NCBI GenBank assembly: GCA_033782935.1
Contig: JAWQEG010001220.1
Location: 310,001 to 374,000 of the forward strand
DNA length: 64,000 nt
Direction: 5' to 3'
DNA from: Petrolisthes cinctipes
Lineage: Eukaryota; Arthropoda; Malacostraca; Decapoda; Porcellanidae
Position numbers and translations under genes: made by a program. Below the pieces are notes generated by a model. It was not told the origin of the DNA and did not search any database. It was given only the letters and a program-made list of their open reading frames with translations. Shown here piece after piece: positions 22,412 through 33,309 of this stretch. How positions within the stretch are numbered: the stretch's first letter is position 1; each line of letters starts with the position of its first letter.

Positions 22412-25400
22412 GTTTACATATAGGTTTTAAGGTTTTTATTGTATTTTTATTGTATTTTAGTGTTTTTAAGATTTTAATTTCTATGACTGCATATTTTTAT
22501 ATTTTGTGATAATTTCTTTTAAATTTATGACCTTGTTTTTAGCTTTTGACAATGCCGACGGCCCGTGTCCCTCCGGGAATGAGCACTGCATTGGCCTTGC
22601 CAGCCATCAGTGGCCCCCCAATGGGGGAGTGGACAGATATGGCTACTGGCGGGGGAGGGTCTCCGGGTTGCCCTGTAGAGGGAGTAGGGAAGAGGGATTG
22701 TATGAGAGTGGTAGCTGTGAATGTGAATGGAATGATGGATGGGACCAAGAGGCGAGAGATTGTAGAATGTTTTAAGAAAGGAAGAGTGGATGTGATGGGA
22801 GTGACGGAGACACACGTGAAAGGATGTGGAGTGGTTGAGTGTCAGGAAGGAAGGGAGAGTGGACTGTGGGAGGGAATGGAGGGAGGAGTAGTATGGACGG
22901 GCATGAATGAAAAGAGTAAAGGAAGAGGGAAGGAAGGGTGTGCGCTGTTGGTGTCTCCGTGGGTGTGGAAGGGAGTGGATGGACATGGGTGGAATGGGTC
23001 TAGAATAGTATGGATGACTGGAAAGATTGGGATGGTAAAGTATGCTTGGGTGTGTGCTTATGCACCAGTGAATGAAAAGAGTAAGACAGGGAGAGAGAAG
23101 ATGAGAGTGTTTTGGGAAGAGCTGAATGCATGTCTGAGAGGAATTGATAATGGAAGGAGAATAGTGATGATGGGAGATATGAATGGAAAGGTGGGAGGTG
23201 AGGAAGTGGGGAATATTGTGGGTAAATGGGGTGTAGAAGGAACAAATGAGAATGGTGAATATCTGGTGGATGTCTGTGCTGAGAGAGGGTTGTTCTTGGC
23301 GAACACCTTCTTTCAGCACAAGATGATCCACAGGTATACATGGAAGAGAAGGGATGAGAGAGGAGAGCAGAAGAGTTTGATTGACTATGTGGCAGTGGAT
23401 GAAAGGTTGAGGAAGGATGTGTATGACGCAAAAGTAGTGAGAGGAATGGTCCATTGCTCCGACCATTTTGCGGTGTTGGTGAGGATGAAGGTTAGGGTTA
23501 AGTGGGAGTATAGTAGGAGGGATGAAGGGGTGAGGAATAAGAGGGTGGTGGCTAGTGGGAAATTAGATGTAGAAGAGTATAGGGAGGAATATAAGAGGAG
23601 GGTGGGTGAGGTGCTGGGGGATGTAAGGATGGGGATAGGGGAGGGAGTGGGAGTGAATGCGGTGTATGAAATGTTTAAGATGAGAGTATTAAGGACAGCA
23701 GCAGAGGTAGTAGGATATAAGTCACAGAAGAGGGGCAAGAAAGGGAGTGCTTGGTGGACAGAAGAAGTGAAAGATGCTGTAGAGGATAAGAGGAAGGCAT
23801 ATCGGAGAACACTACAGAGGAATGTGCCGGAAGAAGTGAGAGAGAGATGGAAAAGAGAATATAATGTGTGTAAGAGACAAGTGAAAATGATAGTGAGTGA
23901 GAGTAAAAGGAGAGTGGATGAGGAGTTTGGTATGAAGCTGAGTGAAAAGTTTAAAGAGAACAAGAAATTATTCTGGAAGGAGGTTAAAAGAGAAAGAGGA
24001 GAAGGAAAGTCTGGTAGTGTGAGAATGAAGAGAGAGGATGGAGTTACTGTGAGTAGAAGTGAGGAAGTGAAAGAAGTGTGGAAGAGGCATTTTGATCGGT
24101 TGATGAATGGGGGGACGGGAGGAGAGGCGGTGGTGACATGCATGGGGATGGAGGCAGGTGGTAGACGACAGGATGTACAGGGAGAATTAGGAAGGGAAGA
24201 GGTTAGGAAAGCAATAGGAAAGTTGAAGATGGGAAAGGCACCAGGGGTGGATGGGATAACTGCTGAAATGTTAAAGTGTGGGGGGGAGGTAGTGGTGGAG
24301 TGGATGTTGCTTATATGTACATTGGCCTGGAGGCAGGGAGAGGTGCCAGAGGATTGGAGGAGAGCCATAATTGTACCTTTGTATAAGGGGAAGGGAAGTA
24401 AGGATGAGTGTGGTAGCTATAGGGGAATAAGCCTTCTTAGTGTACCGGGGAAGGTGTACGGGAAGGTTCTGACTGAAAGACTGATGGAAGTAACATGGAA
24501 TAAAGTTAGTGAGGAGCAGGGAGGATTCAGAAAGGGTAGAGGATGTGTGGACCAAATATTTGCATTAAAATCAATAGTGGAGAAGTATATTGGGAAGGGT
24601 AAGAAGTTGTATGCTGCCTTCATGGACTTGGAGAAGGCATATGATAGAGTTGATAGGAAAGCTATGACAGAGGTGTTGAGAATTTATGGAGTTGGGGGGC
24701 CTTTGCTGAAAGGCATTGAGGCTTTTTATGCAGATGCAAAAGCATGTGTACGGGTAGAGGGTGATCTAAGTGAGAGTTTTAATATTAGTGTAGGGCTGAG
24801 ACAGGGATGTGTTATGTCACCGTGGCTGTTCAATATATATATGGATGGTTGTATGAGAGAGGTGAAAGCCAAAGTGAATGGTCTGGGGGTAAAGTTGAGG
24901 CTGAATGAAGCAAATTGGTCCCTGGTGGCAAGTTTGTTTGCGGATGACACTGTGCTGATGGCTGAGAATGAAAGGAATTTACAGAGAGTGGTGGACGAAT
25001 TTCAGTCTGTGTGTAAACGAAGGAAACTGAAGGTGAATGTGGGTAAAAGTAAAGTGATGGTATTTGAAAGAGCAGAAACTGAAGTGATTGACTTTGCTAC
25101 ACCTTACAGAGTGGCTGTACCAACTGGGACGAAGTGTGAGATAACTCTGAGGGGTGAGAGGATGGAGGAAGTGAAGGAGTTTAAGTACCTGGGTACAGTT
25201 ATGTGTAAACATGGAAGTATGGAAGGAGAAATTAGGGAGAGAGCAGTGAAGGGTAGACAGGTCATAGGATCACTGGGGAGGATTATGAAGGGTAGAAGTG
25301 TGAGTATGGAAGTGAAAAGGGGACTACGAAATAGTATAATCCTGCCAACACTGACATATGCGTCGGAGACATGGACATGGAATAGGGCGCATCAGTCTAG

Positions 25401-25845
25401 AATAGGTGCTGTGGAAATGAGTTACTTGAGAGGAGCATGTGGACTTACTAGATGGGATGGAGAAAGTAATGAGAATGTATATGAGAGGTGTGGTATGAGT
25501 GAGAAGGCAATTGGTATTGAATGTGGAGTGGTTGAGAGAGTGAAACGTAATACATTGAGATGGTATGGACATGTGGAGAGAATGCAAGGCGAGGAATTTG
25601 TAAAGAAGGTGTATGGAAGTGAAGTTGTAGGACCTGGTGTGAGAGGCAGACCACCGGTTAGATGGCAGAACAGAGTGGAAGAGTATGTAAAGGAGAGAAA
25701 CATGAGGGGCAGAGGAGGGCTTGAACAAGTAAGGAGGGAGTGTTGGAACAGGGAGAACTGGAGACACTTCTGCCGTGGCCACCCCCTTGAGGGGAGTTCC
25801 CGGAGGGAACGAGGCGTCGGAGCTATAGATATAGATAGATAGATA
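22412..25845 (+). mobile_element. Full-length LINE-A (RTE-like non-LTR retrotransposon)
   Basis: Bounded by TACTTTGTAG at 22402-22411 and 25844-25853; the first two bases of the right repeat overlap the TAGA tail. It has about 140 bp of 5' leader, one ORF, and practically no 3' UTR: the stop codon lies inside the terminal GATA repeats. Just before it, CCCCTTGAGGGG and GTTCCC-GGA-GGGAAC can form hairpins. A single endonuclease/RT ORF with a tandem-repeat 3' end is characteristic of the RTE clade. It is the only unbroken copy among about ten in the window. Confidence 0.85.
22552..25842 (+). CDS. LINE-A ORF: APE endonuclease plus reverse transcriptase, 1096 aa
   Basis: The ORF is open from ATG 22552 to TAG 25840-25842; an in-frame TTG lies two codons upstream. 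Residues 50-310 are an apurinic-type endonuclease with N59 (VNVNG), E86 (ETH), Y170, D209/N211 (GDMNG), D278 and S303-D304-H305. Residues 560-830 are the reverse transcriptase: GKAPGVDG, YRGISLLS, EEQGGFRKGRG, AFMDLEKAYD (D692), [12 protein letters not shown] and FADDT (D798, D799). The C-terminal 250 residues (SYLRGACGLTRWDG, RWYGHVERMQ, HFCRGHP) are shared with other RTE-type ORFs. All expected catalytic residues are present. It nicks target DNA and copies its own RNA. Retrotransposon protein, not a host gene. Regulation is not visible beyond a 140 bp leader. Confidence 0.92.
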   Translation: MPTARVPPGMSTALALPAISGPPMGEWTDMATGGGGSPGCPVEGVGKRDCMRVVAVNVNGMMDGTKRREIVECFKKGRVDVMGVTETHVKGCGVVECQEGRESGLWEGMEGGVVWTGMNEKSKGRGKEGCALLVSPWVWKGVDGHGWNGSRIVWMTGKIGMVKYAWVCAYAPVNEKSKTGREKMRVFWEELNACLRGIDNGRRIVMMGDMNGKVGGEEVGNIVGKWGVEGTNENGEYLVDVCAERGLFLANTFFQHKMIHRYTWKRRDERGEQKSLIDYVAVDERLRKDVYDAKVVRGMVHCSDHFAVLVRMKVRVKWEYSRRDEGVRNKRVVASGKLDVEEYREEYKRRVGEVLGDVRMGIGEGVGVNAVYEMFKMRVLRTAAEVVGYKSQKRGKKGSAWWTEEVKDAVEDKRKAYRRTLQRNVPEEVRERWKREYNVCKRQVKMIVSESKRRVDEEFGMKLSEKFKENKKLFWKEVKRERGEGKSGSVRMKREDGVTVSRSEEVKEVWKRHFDRLMNGGTGGEAVVTCMGMEAGGRRQDVQGELGREEVRKAIGKLKMGKAPGVDGITAEMLKCGGEVVVEWMLLICTLAWRQGEVPEDWRRAIIVPLYKGKGSKDECGSYRGISLLSVPGKVYGKVLTERLMEVTWNKVSEEQGGFRKGRGCVDQIFALKSIVEKYIGKGKKLYAAFMDLEKAYDRVDRKAMTEVLRIYGVGGPLLKGIEAFYADAKACVRVEGDLSESFNISVGLRQGCVMSPWLFNIYMDGCMREVKAKVNGLGVKLRLNEANWSLVASLFADDTVLMAENERNLQRVVDEFQSVCKRRKLKVNVGKSKVMVFERAETEVIDFATPYRVAVPTGTKCEITLRGERMEEVKEFKYLGTVMCKHGSMEGEIRERAVKGRQVIGSLGRIMKGRSVSMEVKRGLRNSIILPTLTYASETWTWNRAHQSRIGAVEMSYLRGACGLTRWDGESNENVYERCGMSEKAIGIECGVVERVKRNTLRWYGHVERMQGEEFVKKVYGSEVVGPGVRGRPPVRWQNRVEEYVKERNMRGRGGLEQVRRECWNRENWRHFCRGHPLEGSSRRERGVGAIDIDR

Positions 25846-26041
25846 CTTTGTAGCCTACATGCAGTTGCTTGTTTTTCTTCCAATTGTTAATACTATTTTT
25901 AAATTTTGTATTGTTTCTATACTTCAAGTGTAATACCATCTCATATTATCCCCATATTTCAACATGAAATATTATTAATAGGATGTCAGTTTGCGCAATC
26001 TTAAGTGTAACAAGTGTAATATCATCTCACATCATCTCCGT

Positions 26042-26236
26042 ATCCCAGCTTAAGGGGGTGTGGGAGTAGGGAACAGGCTTGGGATGGGTAGAAAGCCTGT
26101 CCCCTATTCCTGCACCCCCCTAACCCCCCCCAAGCATGTCCCCCTACTCCCGTACCCCCCCAAGCCTGTCCCCTACTCCCGCACCCCCCTAAACCCCCCT
26201 CCAAGCCTGTCCCCCTATTCCCGCACCCCCTTAACA
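26042..26236. repeat. C-rich minisatellite with an inverted first unit
   Basis: Three to four units of about 40-50 bp of the form AAGCCTGTCCCCTACTCCCG followed by CACCCCCCTAA. The first block (26049-26090, TTAAGGGGGTGTGGGAGTAG...) is the reverse complement of the last unit, so the array can fold back. Confidence 0.85.
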
Positions 26237-26789
26237 TGAACAGGATGTCAGTTTCTTTAGGCAGTATGGGGAGGTAGTTCTGAGCCTTGGCACTGATCCA
26301 ATATTCTTCATAAATTTTTCACTTTGCTTAATGTGAATTCACTTAAGGAGCAATTTTGTAATTCCCAATTAGCTCATAAGTGCAAGACCCACATGTATAT
26401 ACATTTAGTTCAAAGAATATATATACCAATCATTATCTTGAGAGTACCTGTACCATGTAAGTGCCCCAGTTAGTACAAAAGGACAAACTGGTTAAGTTCA
26501 CAAGATGTCTCAGGTAGGAACAGAACATAAAACTGAAAAAATAGGCTATCCTGTGTTATTGGTGCTGTATTGCATACCAGTATTACCCAAAAATTTATAT
26601 ACTGTAACAGAGATGTAATTTCTGTTTGTGAGAGGGTTTGCATATGTTTTTGTATCTGTAATACTGTATTGTACTGCAAATATGGCCAATCATAGTGCAA
26701 TATCTGTTAAAAAACACTTTCCAGAGGAATATGAAAAAGAGGTGGCAGAGGAAGTACAAATCACATAAAAAGCAAGTCAAGAAGTTGAT

Positions 26790-26998
26790 GGATCGAAGAA
26801 TGCCTTAATTAAATAGAAAAGATGCTCTAGTTAGAAACGAAGAATACCTTAGTTAAAACCAAAAATTGACCCAGTTAGGATCGAAGGATACCTTGCTTAA
26901 AAAAAATTGCCCCAGTTAGGACAGGATACCTTGGTTAAAACCAACGGATGCCCCTATTAGGACAGAAGAATACCCAAATTAGGATTGAAGGGTGCCTC
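26790..26998. repeat. Degenerate tandem repeat, ~45 bp
   Basis: Repeated CCAGTTAGGA / GAAGGATACCTT(A/G)GTTAAAACC phrases with clear periodicity but many changes. It is followed at once by the TTAGG-like run. Confidence 0.7.
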
Positions 26999-27001
26999 AC
27001 T

Positions 27002-27050
27002 CCAGGTTAGGTTAGGCTAGGTTAGGTTGGATCAGGTTAGGCCAGGCAAA
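27002..27050 (+). repeat. Interstitial TTAGG-like (arthropod telomere type) repeat
   Basis: GGTTAGGTTAGGCTAGGTTAGG followed by degenerate GGTTAGG units. TTAGG is the usual arthropod telomere unit. A second, inverted block is at 38009-38053. Confidence 0.7.
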
Positions 27051-28561
27051 ACTTGGCTCAGTTTTTCCGTGTCCCAATATCTTTTATTGCCAATAACTGG
27101 AAAACACGAGCCAACATTTGCAAAAAAACTTGGCTAAAAGTTGCTTAAAACTGGATAACTTGGGTAATTTGACCAAAACTTGGCTCGGGTTTTCTATATT
27201 TCGACACTTATGGGTGGTCATCAAAATCAAACCCAATTAGGACTATATACATTATTTGTTTTCCACCCAACCCAAAACCCCCTATTTCCCAAGCTCTTCC
27301 CTCTAATTGTTGGGTATGTGATTGTGGGTATCTCCATAACACAAAGCATTTCCAAAAGAAACAAAAGTCAAAATCACTCAAATCAGAGTATAAACTACCA
27401 TAAATACATGAAATCCTGCTGTGGCAATTAATTCATCATCAACATTGGGTTAGGTCATGTTACGTTGGCTAGATCAGGTTCATGGTTCTTTCCTTATAAT
27501 AATTTGCTCCAAAACATATAAAACAACCAAAAATATGCATAAAATAATTTAAATGTATGAAAAACCAGTGAGGTATTGTTCTTCAGAAATGACCAAACCT
27601 GACATATGGCTGCCCCCCCCCCCTCCAAGTCCTACTTATTACCTACCTTACCACACTGAAGCTACTTATCATGTCAATATCAATGCTATAACATGTATAT
27701 GGCTACACATACTCCCTGCTGACAACATGACACACTCCTGTTATATACTATGTCATGTGGCCAACCTTGTTATCAACGCCTACGCAATATTCAGCTGTCA
27801 ATAATTTGTAAACAAACTTGCTTTCCTCAACACTCACCTTCAATGTTCAGCAGGTATCACTCAGGGAGAAGGTGTAAGATGTCCTAAATATAACCTTTCT
27901 AACACCAAAAGTCAATTCACCCCCGAGATAGAAGAAAGTTAGAAATTATTTCACGGTAATTCATGACTTATCGTTCCCATGTACACACGCTTCTCGTCAT
28001 TCCCGTGCTTCTTCTTAACACAGCTACTCTAGACACTTTCGGCTCCCTACCATTAGTTTGAAAAGATTCTGCAATAGAATAATTAATTTGATTAACATAT
28101 GAATTTCTGCCCTACATAAGGATATAATATGCAATTGTAAATATGGTAAGACAAGTACTTCTTATTTTACATGAAGTGCCACCGTTACGTACTGTTTACA
28201 CTGATGACTGTGGCGGCGTGTGGCCTGTGCAAAGGAAGGCACAAAATTTATCTCCCGCAGGCCGGGCCGCAGTGGGCCAGTGGTAGATATTATAATTTGT
28301 AGTCGGCTGACAGAGCGATCTTTTGGCTCGATAAAGTGATGAGTTGCTGACTATCGGTAGATTTATCATAAAGTATGTCTTGCCAGTAGGAATGCGCACC
28401 TATACTGTGATGCATACTGTACGTGACTAATATCATAATATAATTAAAATGCAGCTCAACAACAGCAAATTCTGTAAAACATCTCAGTCACCTGTAAAGC
28501 CGTACGACAGAAAACCTCTCTTCTCCCGCCTTCCCCAGCCTCTCAAACTGCTACAACCACC
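27051..28561. other. No recognisable gene
   Basis: It contains an AACTTGGCT-rich stretch near 27050-27185 and otherwise unique-looking AT-rich DNA. Open frames under 85 codons are unsupported. Confidence 0.5.
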
Positions 28562-28569
28562 AGGTAGAG

Positions 28570-28882
28570 CAGGGGTCTTCATTGTGCGGCTCGCGAGCCA
28601 GTGGCGGCTCGCAATGACCTGTGATTGGCGGCTCCCAAGAGAGAGAGAGAGAGAGAAAAAGAAAATCATCAGTGATCAGAGAAAAAGTCCAAAGTATTAG
28701 ATATAAATTGCATCACTATGCCGTATCATATAAATCTGTGGTTATGGAAACCCACAAAAATATATAATTTAGTTCCTATATATTTTTTTCTGCTTATCCA
28801 TGTGGTTTATGGCTTATGCGGCTCTCACTCTGAATATGTCCTGAACTTTTGGCTCTCGTGAAAAAATTAGTGAATAACACTG
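28570..28882. mobile_element. hAT-type MITE (313 bp)
   Basis: Left end CAGGGGTCTTCA, right end (reverse complement) CAGTGTTATTCA: 9 of 12 bases match. Flanked by AGGTAGAG on both sides (28562-28569, 28883-28890), a perfect 8 bp duplication. The interior has GCGGCTCGCGAGCC and GGCTCTC motifs typical of hAT relics, plus a (GA)n run. No transposase. Confidence 0.85.
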
Positions 28883-28890
28883 AGGTAGAG

Positions 28891-30060
28891 GGACGATACA
28901 GGTATAGCCTCAAGCTAGGCCCACACTGTAGACGGCGAAGTGGTTCCATCTTGATTCTACAAGGATGAAGGAAGATTTAATTGTCTACTCATCAAGGATT
29001 CATCGACAGACACATTCTAAACATTGGGAAGCCTGAAATTCCCAGGCCAAAACTACCTGCGGCTATAGACTAGCTCGAGAAAGTTCAAGAAAAATCAGCT
29101 CACAAGAAGCTTCAACTACAACTCAGATGAGATCATTCCAAAGCAATTCCAGTATGACAGTAGCACGAGATATAGGCAATACTCTCTCCTGTGGGAACCA
29201 GAACGTCCAGAAGGTGAGGTAACACGAGGAAAATCCAGTAGTAATGATAAAGGTAACACGATGCGCTTGCTCCTAGACAAGGGTACGTTTATAGTACAAA
29301 ATAATCAGCCCAACAAGAAAGGTACAGCTCAAGAAGTGTCTCTACTTCTTGTTAGGACACAGCAGCGATCTATTCCGTGGCTTTATCCAGCCCGCCAGCA
29401 CCGCGCTTTGACTGCTGCTGGTGATCGCACTTCCAGTCAAGGCCAAGAGATATACCAGGTCAGCAGCTCCTCACCTCCCACCTGGGGGGTGAGTGAATCT
29501 GTGACGTCAGCAAGAGGGCAAACTCACGGTCAAGAAGGGGCTATGCTGTCAGTCGACTTTTGGCTGTCCATCAGTGTTGGTCTCCCGCTCTGTTTTCAAA
29601 TGGATGTAGGGCGGTATTCAAAATCATTAATAGGAATTAATGCCATGTGACTCTGTTCCCATGGGATAATTATCAGATTTTCCTTTGCTTTCTTCTCTCT
29701 ACACGCACACCCACATACACATTCACTCTCTCTCTGCACACCCACACACACATAGTCTCTCTCTCTACCTATATATACACACCCACACACACACACTCTC
29801 TCTGCACACCCACATGCACAGTCTCTCTCTCGTGTCATTCTGCCTGTTTGATTCTCTTCTATTACTATTCTTACTTAAATTATTAATAGTATTATTATTA
29901 ACATACATTTGTTAATACACATATGACTTATATTGTTATAGTGTGTCTGTATGAATTGTTTATATAATGTTTATGTGTCACTTTCTTCTAATGCCTCTCT
30001 CTCTCTCTCTATCTCTCTCCGAATATAAAATATAATTCTCTCTCAAGTTCTCAACAGACT
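28891..30060. other. No recognised gene; CA/CT microsatellites at 29695-29840
   Basis: A 129-codon open frame at 29261-29650 has no recognisable domain, no homologous copy in the window and no splice support. (CT)n and (CA)n runs occupy 29695-29840 and 29990-30020. Confidence 0.5.
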
Positions 30061-31837
30061 TCATGGCAAATCTTTTTGTTCGCCTTCCAATGTCTCCTTC
30101 AATCTCTCATTTTCTTTGGATGGCCAGTGACGCGATGCAAAGGGCAGTAAGCTCCTCCCCCTGAAATTGATACCTGTAGTGGGGGGGTTATTGTCCTGAC
30201 CTGGTATATCTCTTGGCCTTGCTTCCAGTGACCAGTCCCACGAGAGTGGGACACGAAGGTGTTCCACATACTGGTTGTGTGATGAGGACGCCACCAGGAT
30301 GTCGTCTATAAGTAGAGTACAACGAAGTCCAGACCTGTACCACCCTGTCCATGAAACGTTGGAATGTTTGAATCGCATTTCTCAGGCCGAAGTTCATGGC
30401 GGGGAACTAGGTCAAGAGAATACGTATATTCCCTTGACCTTGGCGGGGAACTGAAACAGTCCAAAGGGGGACATAATCGCCGTCTTCTTTTTATGTTTTC
30501 CTCCACCACCGGGATCTGGTGGAACGCCCTTATGAGGTCGAATTTGGAGAACACCGACCATCCCTGAAGTTTGGTGTGAAAGTCGAGTATGTGCAGTATT
30601 GGTTACCGATCCGGCGTTGTAACGGTGTTTAAGGCCCCACAGGCTCTCCATTCACCCTCTTGTGGCTTCTGCACCATGTGCAGGGGTGAGGTTTAACAGC
30701 TGTCCGAGGGTTGAGTGATACCTTAATTGTTTAACCATCATGCCAAACTCTTGCTTCGCTGCTGCTAGTTGTTCCCCGTAGGGAGGTATTGCCTGTAGTG
30801 ATATAGGCAATACCTTAAGGGGTTTGGCGCCCCTTCAGCCCCAGCCACTCCTTTTCAGTTCTTTAACTGTTGCTCTTTTCTTTTTATGTCCTTCCTGCTT
30901 GCTGTCTCACCTCTCTACCACCTTCATCTGGCGCTATATGACCTCACTTTTGCGGCACCTAATATCAATCAATCATTCAATCTGCTAGTTGTCTGGGGGC
31001 ATACAACGTATAGTTTGGCGGAGCAGGGGGGTCCTGACGTGAGCATGGAGTGTCTTATCCCAGGGTCTCTGACAGGTTCCATGCTAGAGGATGATTGGGC
31101 CAGAAATTCCTGCAGGAGGGTGTCATACTGGCTGGCATGGTATTTGTGGGTAATGGTTGGAGCTGTGTAGCTGCAGGGCTGCGTGAGGATGGTGGAGCCT
31201 GTAGGTTGGTGGATGAGTCGCCTATGCATTAGGGTCGATAAGTAAGTCATGTGTGGTCAGGAAATCAACCCCCAGGATAGGGTAGTCGACCTCTGCCACC
31301 ACGAATGGCCACACAAACTACTCCGCTGGTAGGAGGGCGATACCACAACTTCTGGTGCCGAAGGTATATAGCGATCGGTGACTTGTTGGATGCATGCCAG
31401 GAGGTCGTATATATCATGGAGGCCTGCATATATGGGCTTGTCTGTCCCATCAGGTATCGCTCACCTGAACATAAGTCCTCCACCCACAGGAGAGTGCTGG
31501 CGTTGGTTAGGTCAGGTATACAGGGCTTGCTGGGTGGTTGGTGGTGTTGTTTTTGGGGTGTTGTCAGCTGGATGGATTGTTGTGGTGGCTTGGAGGGCGG
31601 CACTGGAGTAGAGAGAGGTGAGTGACAGGCGGTGGAGTGTATAGTGCCGTGTTTCCACCATCTTACTCGTTTCCCTGGCACATCCTGTTGGCCGGAGACA
31701 GATTGAAGGTTTGTATAGTGTCCCATTGGCATGGGGGATGGCAGTTCCTCGTTTGGGACCCGAACGGTTGATGAAAGAACAAATGCAGGAAGCCGACCAA
31801 TGTTGTTGTAATTGACGAGTGGGTGATGCAAATAGTT
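30061..31837 (-). pseudogene. Ty3/gypsy gag-pol relic, split by SINE-X
   Basis: Minus strand, in several frames. From the right: NCHPPCQW near the gag/protease junction; a protease region with LCSGERYL and VDYP-like residues ending near the ILGxDFL position; then AAAKQEFGMMVKQLRYH; and reverse transcriptase FSKFDLIRAFHQIPVVEENI, SPFGLFQFP, FGLRNAIQTFQRFMDRVVQ and IDDILVASSS. Frameshifts and stops occur throughout. No integrase or LTR pair is seen. The order fits Ty3/gypsy. SINE-X copy 2 (30773-30981) cuts it between protease and RT. Confidence 0.8.
30773..30981 (-). mobile_element. SINE-X copy 2 with 11 bp target duplication
   Basis: 209 bp flanked by CTGCTAGTTGT (30762-30772 and 30982-30992). 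On the minus strand it starts AGATTGAATGATTGATTGAT and ends CTCCCTACGGGGAA. It holds a perfect 10 bp stem, GGTATTGCCT...AGGCAATACC. It is inserted in the gypsy relic. Confidence 0.85.
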
Positions 31838-32000
31838 GTTGTTGTTGTTGTTATTGTTCCCCAGACTGCCTGGCCGAGCAGTCCCGAGTTTGGTTGATCG
31901 AAGCTGCGCAGATGCTCGGACCCCCAAATGGGAGTCAGGGTGATAGTGAGATCTCTTTCTTTGAAGGTAACAGACGAGGGGACTGCCGGCTCACGGGCAT
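31838..32000 (-). mobile_element. (CAA)n-tailed retroposon fragment
   Basis: The minus strand has GGACTGCTCGGCCAGGCAG, then TCTGGGGAACAATAACAACAA with more CAA repeats. The 3' end matches the 45 bp insert at 272-316. The 5' limit is unclear. Confidence 0.5.
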
Positions 32001-32011
32001 GTACTCCGTCA

Positions 32012-33306
32012 TTTAGCACCAGGAAAAGGTGATAGAGAGGTGTGACAGCTGTCACGAGTCAGACATAATACTCGTGACGTAATTTGAATTACAGAGAGTT
32101 GGAAAATTCCATACTGGAGAATGTTCTAGAGAAGGTTCTGGAATATTCCATCCATGAGACAAAGGATGGAGGAGAGGGGTTAAGATGTAGGTGCAGCCTA
32201 GTTAATCTGCAGGTACTGGATTAGTAGCCAGGTAGAAAAAAGGTAAAAGGGTCAAATTTCAACTGAATTTGCACATCTTGTCTTATAGGTGTTCGTACGT
32301 TAATTACATCTTGTATTAATAAATTATGCTACCAGGGTAACTTATGGTATTGCAAATGATCGTGAAGTGGAGGGAGATTATCGGGAATTATTATAGTACG
32401 CCATAGGTAAATTGCAATTGCATGTATAACTAAGGAATGAGAGGGTACCATGTAAATCGTAGCCAGTTAGGAAAAAACGAACAAAGATAGGGGGAGGAGC
32501 CAGGAAAATTTTGAACTTGCAGCCTCTCAGTTAAAATTGGAAATGTAGCTCAGTTTGGGAGACACACTCGAAGGGAACACACTCGTATCGTCAGCTTCCG
32601 CTTGCCTGAATTAATCCTTCACGTGTTGAGTGGGGAGTGATCAACGTAGACGCCGAATTCGTTGTATATTACACGATTCCAAGGCTTTACAGTTAGTGAA
32701 ATATAAGGTGAGTGGGAGCTGGTCTTGGAAATTACGAGTGTGTTGAGAGACTCTGAGTTATTCCCGAGTGTGAGATATTAGAAAAATATTCCAAACTTAC
32801 GTGTTAGCATTGATAGAATCACTACAGTGTAACGTAACCTAGACTAGCGTCACGTGTACGAGCGAGACGTAGCGAGAGCGAGTAGCTTGTTAGCGTTGCG
32901 TGAGTGTGAGCGTGTGTGTGTGTGTGAAAATTTAATTATTCATGTTGGTTAAGTTACTGGAGTTGAATAAATATAGAAATTTGCAATTGGTTGTTTGAAT
33001 GCACCAGTAGATTTGTTATCTATATAAATACATATATATCGGGAAGAACCCCTTACATTAAAAAAATTCTATGTGCGGGGGTGATTGAGGCCAACGGGGA
33101 ATTAATCCCCGACTTTTTTGTTCTTCGCTGCAGCCAACCAACGAGATCATAAATTGAACCGGGCAAGGTAAGTTTATAATTATCATATTATAAATTAAAT
33201 TATCGATCATTCTCACATCACCGTCACAACAGCAAACAAGAAGGAAATAGAAAGAAAGGAGGGACAGTTGAAGAAATATAAGCTAGTGGCTGGGGCCGAA
33301 GGGGAC
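32012..33306 (+). mobile_element. SINE-X copy 3, split by a solo LTR
   Basis: The left part (to 32049, AGCACCAGGAAAAGGTGATAG...GTGTGACAGC) and the right part (33229-33306, ACAGCAAACAAGAAGGAAAT...GGGGCCGAAGGGG) join into SINE-X once one copy of ACAGC is removed. Both outer ends are incomplete. Confidence 0.75.
32050..33228. mobile_element. Solo LTR, 1179 bp, 5 bp target duplication
   Basis: It starts TGTCACGAGTC, ends CACCGTCACA, and is flanked by ACAGC at 32045-32049 and 33229-33233. TG...CA ends with a 5 bp duplication fit Ty3/gypsy or BEL. AATAAA at about 32966-32971 may be the polyadenylation signal. There is no internal coding region, so it most likely arose by recombination between two LTRs. 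It shares its first 11 bases with the sequence at 10964. Confidence 0.8.
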
Positions 33307-33309
33307 GGG

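Noticed and set aside
22525..25883. Many long minus-strand Ser/Pro/Leu-rich open frames (up to 327 codons)
   Set aside because: They are antisense shadows of the purine-rich LINE-A ORF. The same happens opposite every LINE-A copy.
29261..29650. 129-codon ORF as a gene
   Set aside because: No recognisable domain, no paralogue in the window, no splice or promoter support.
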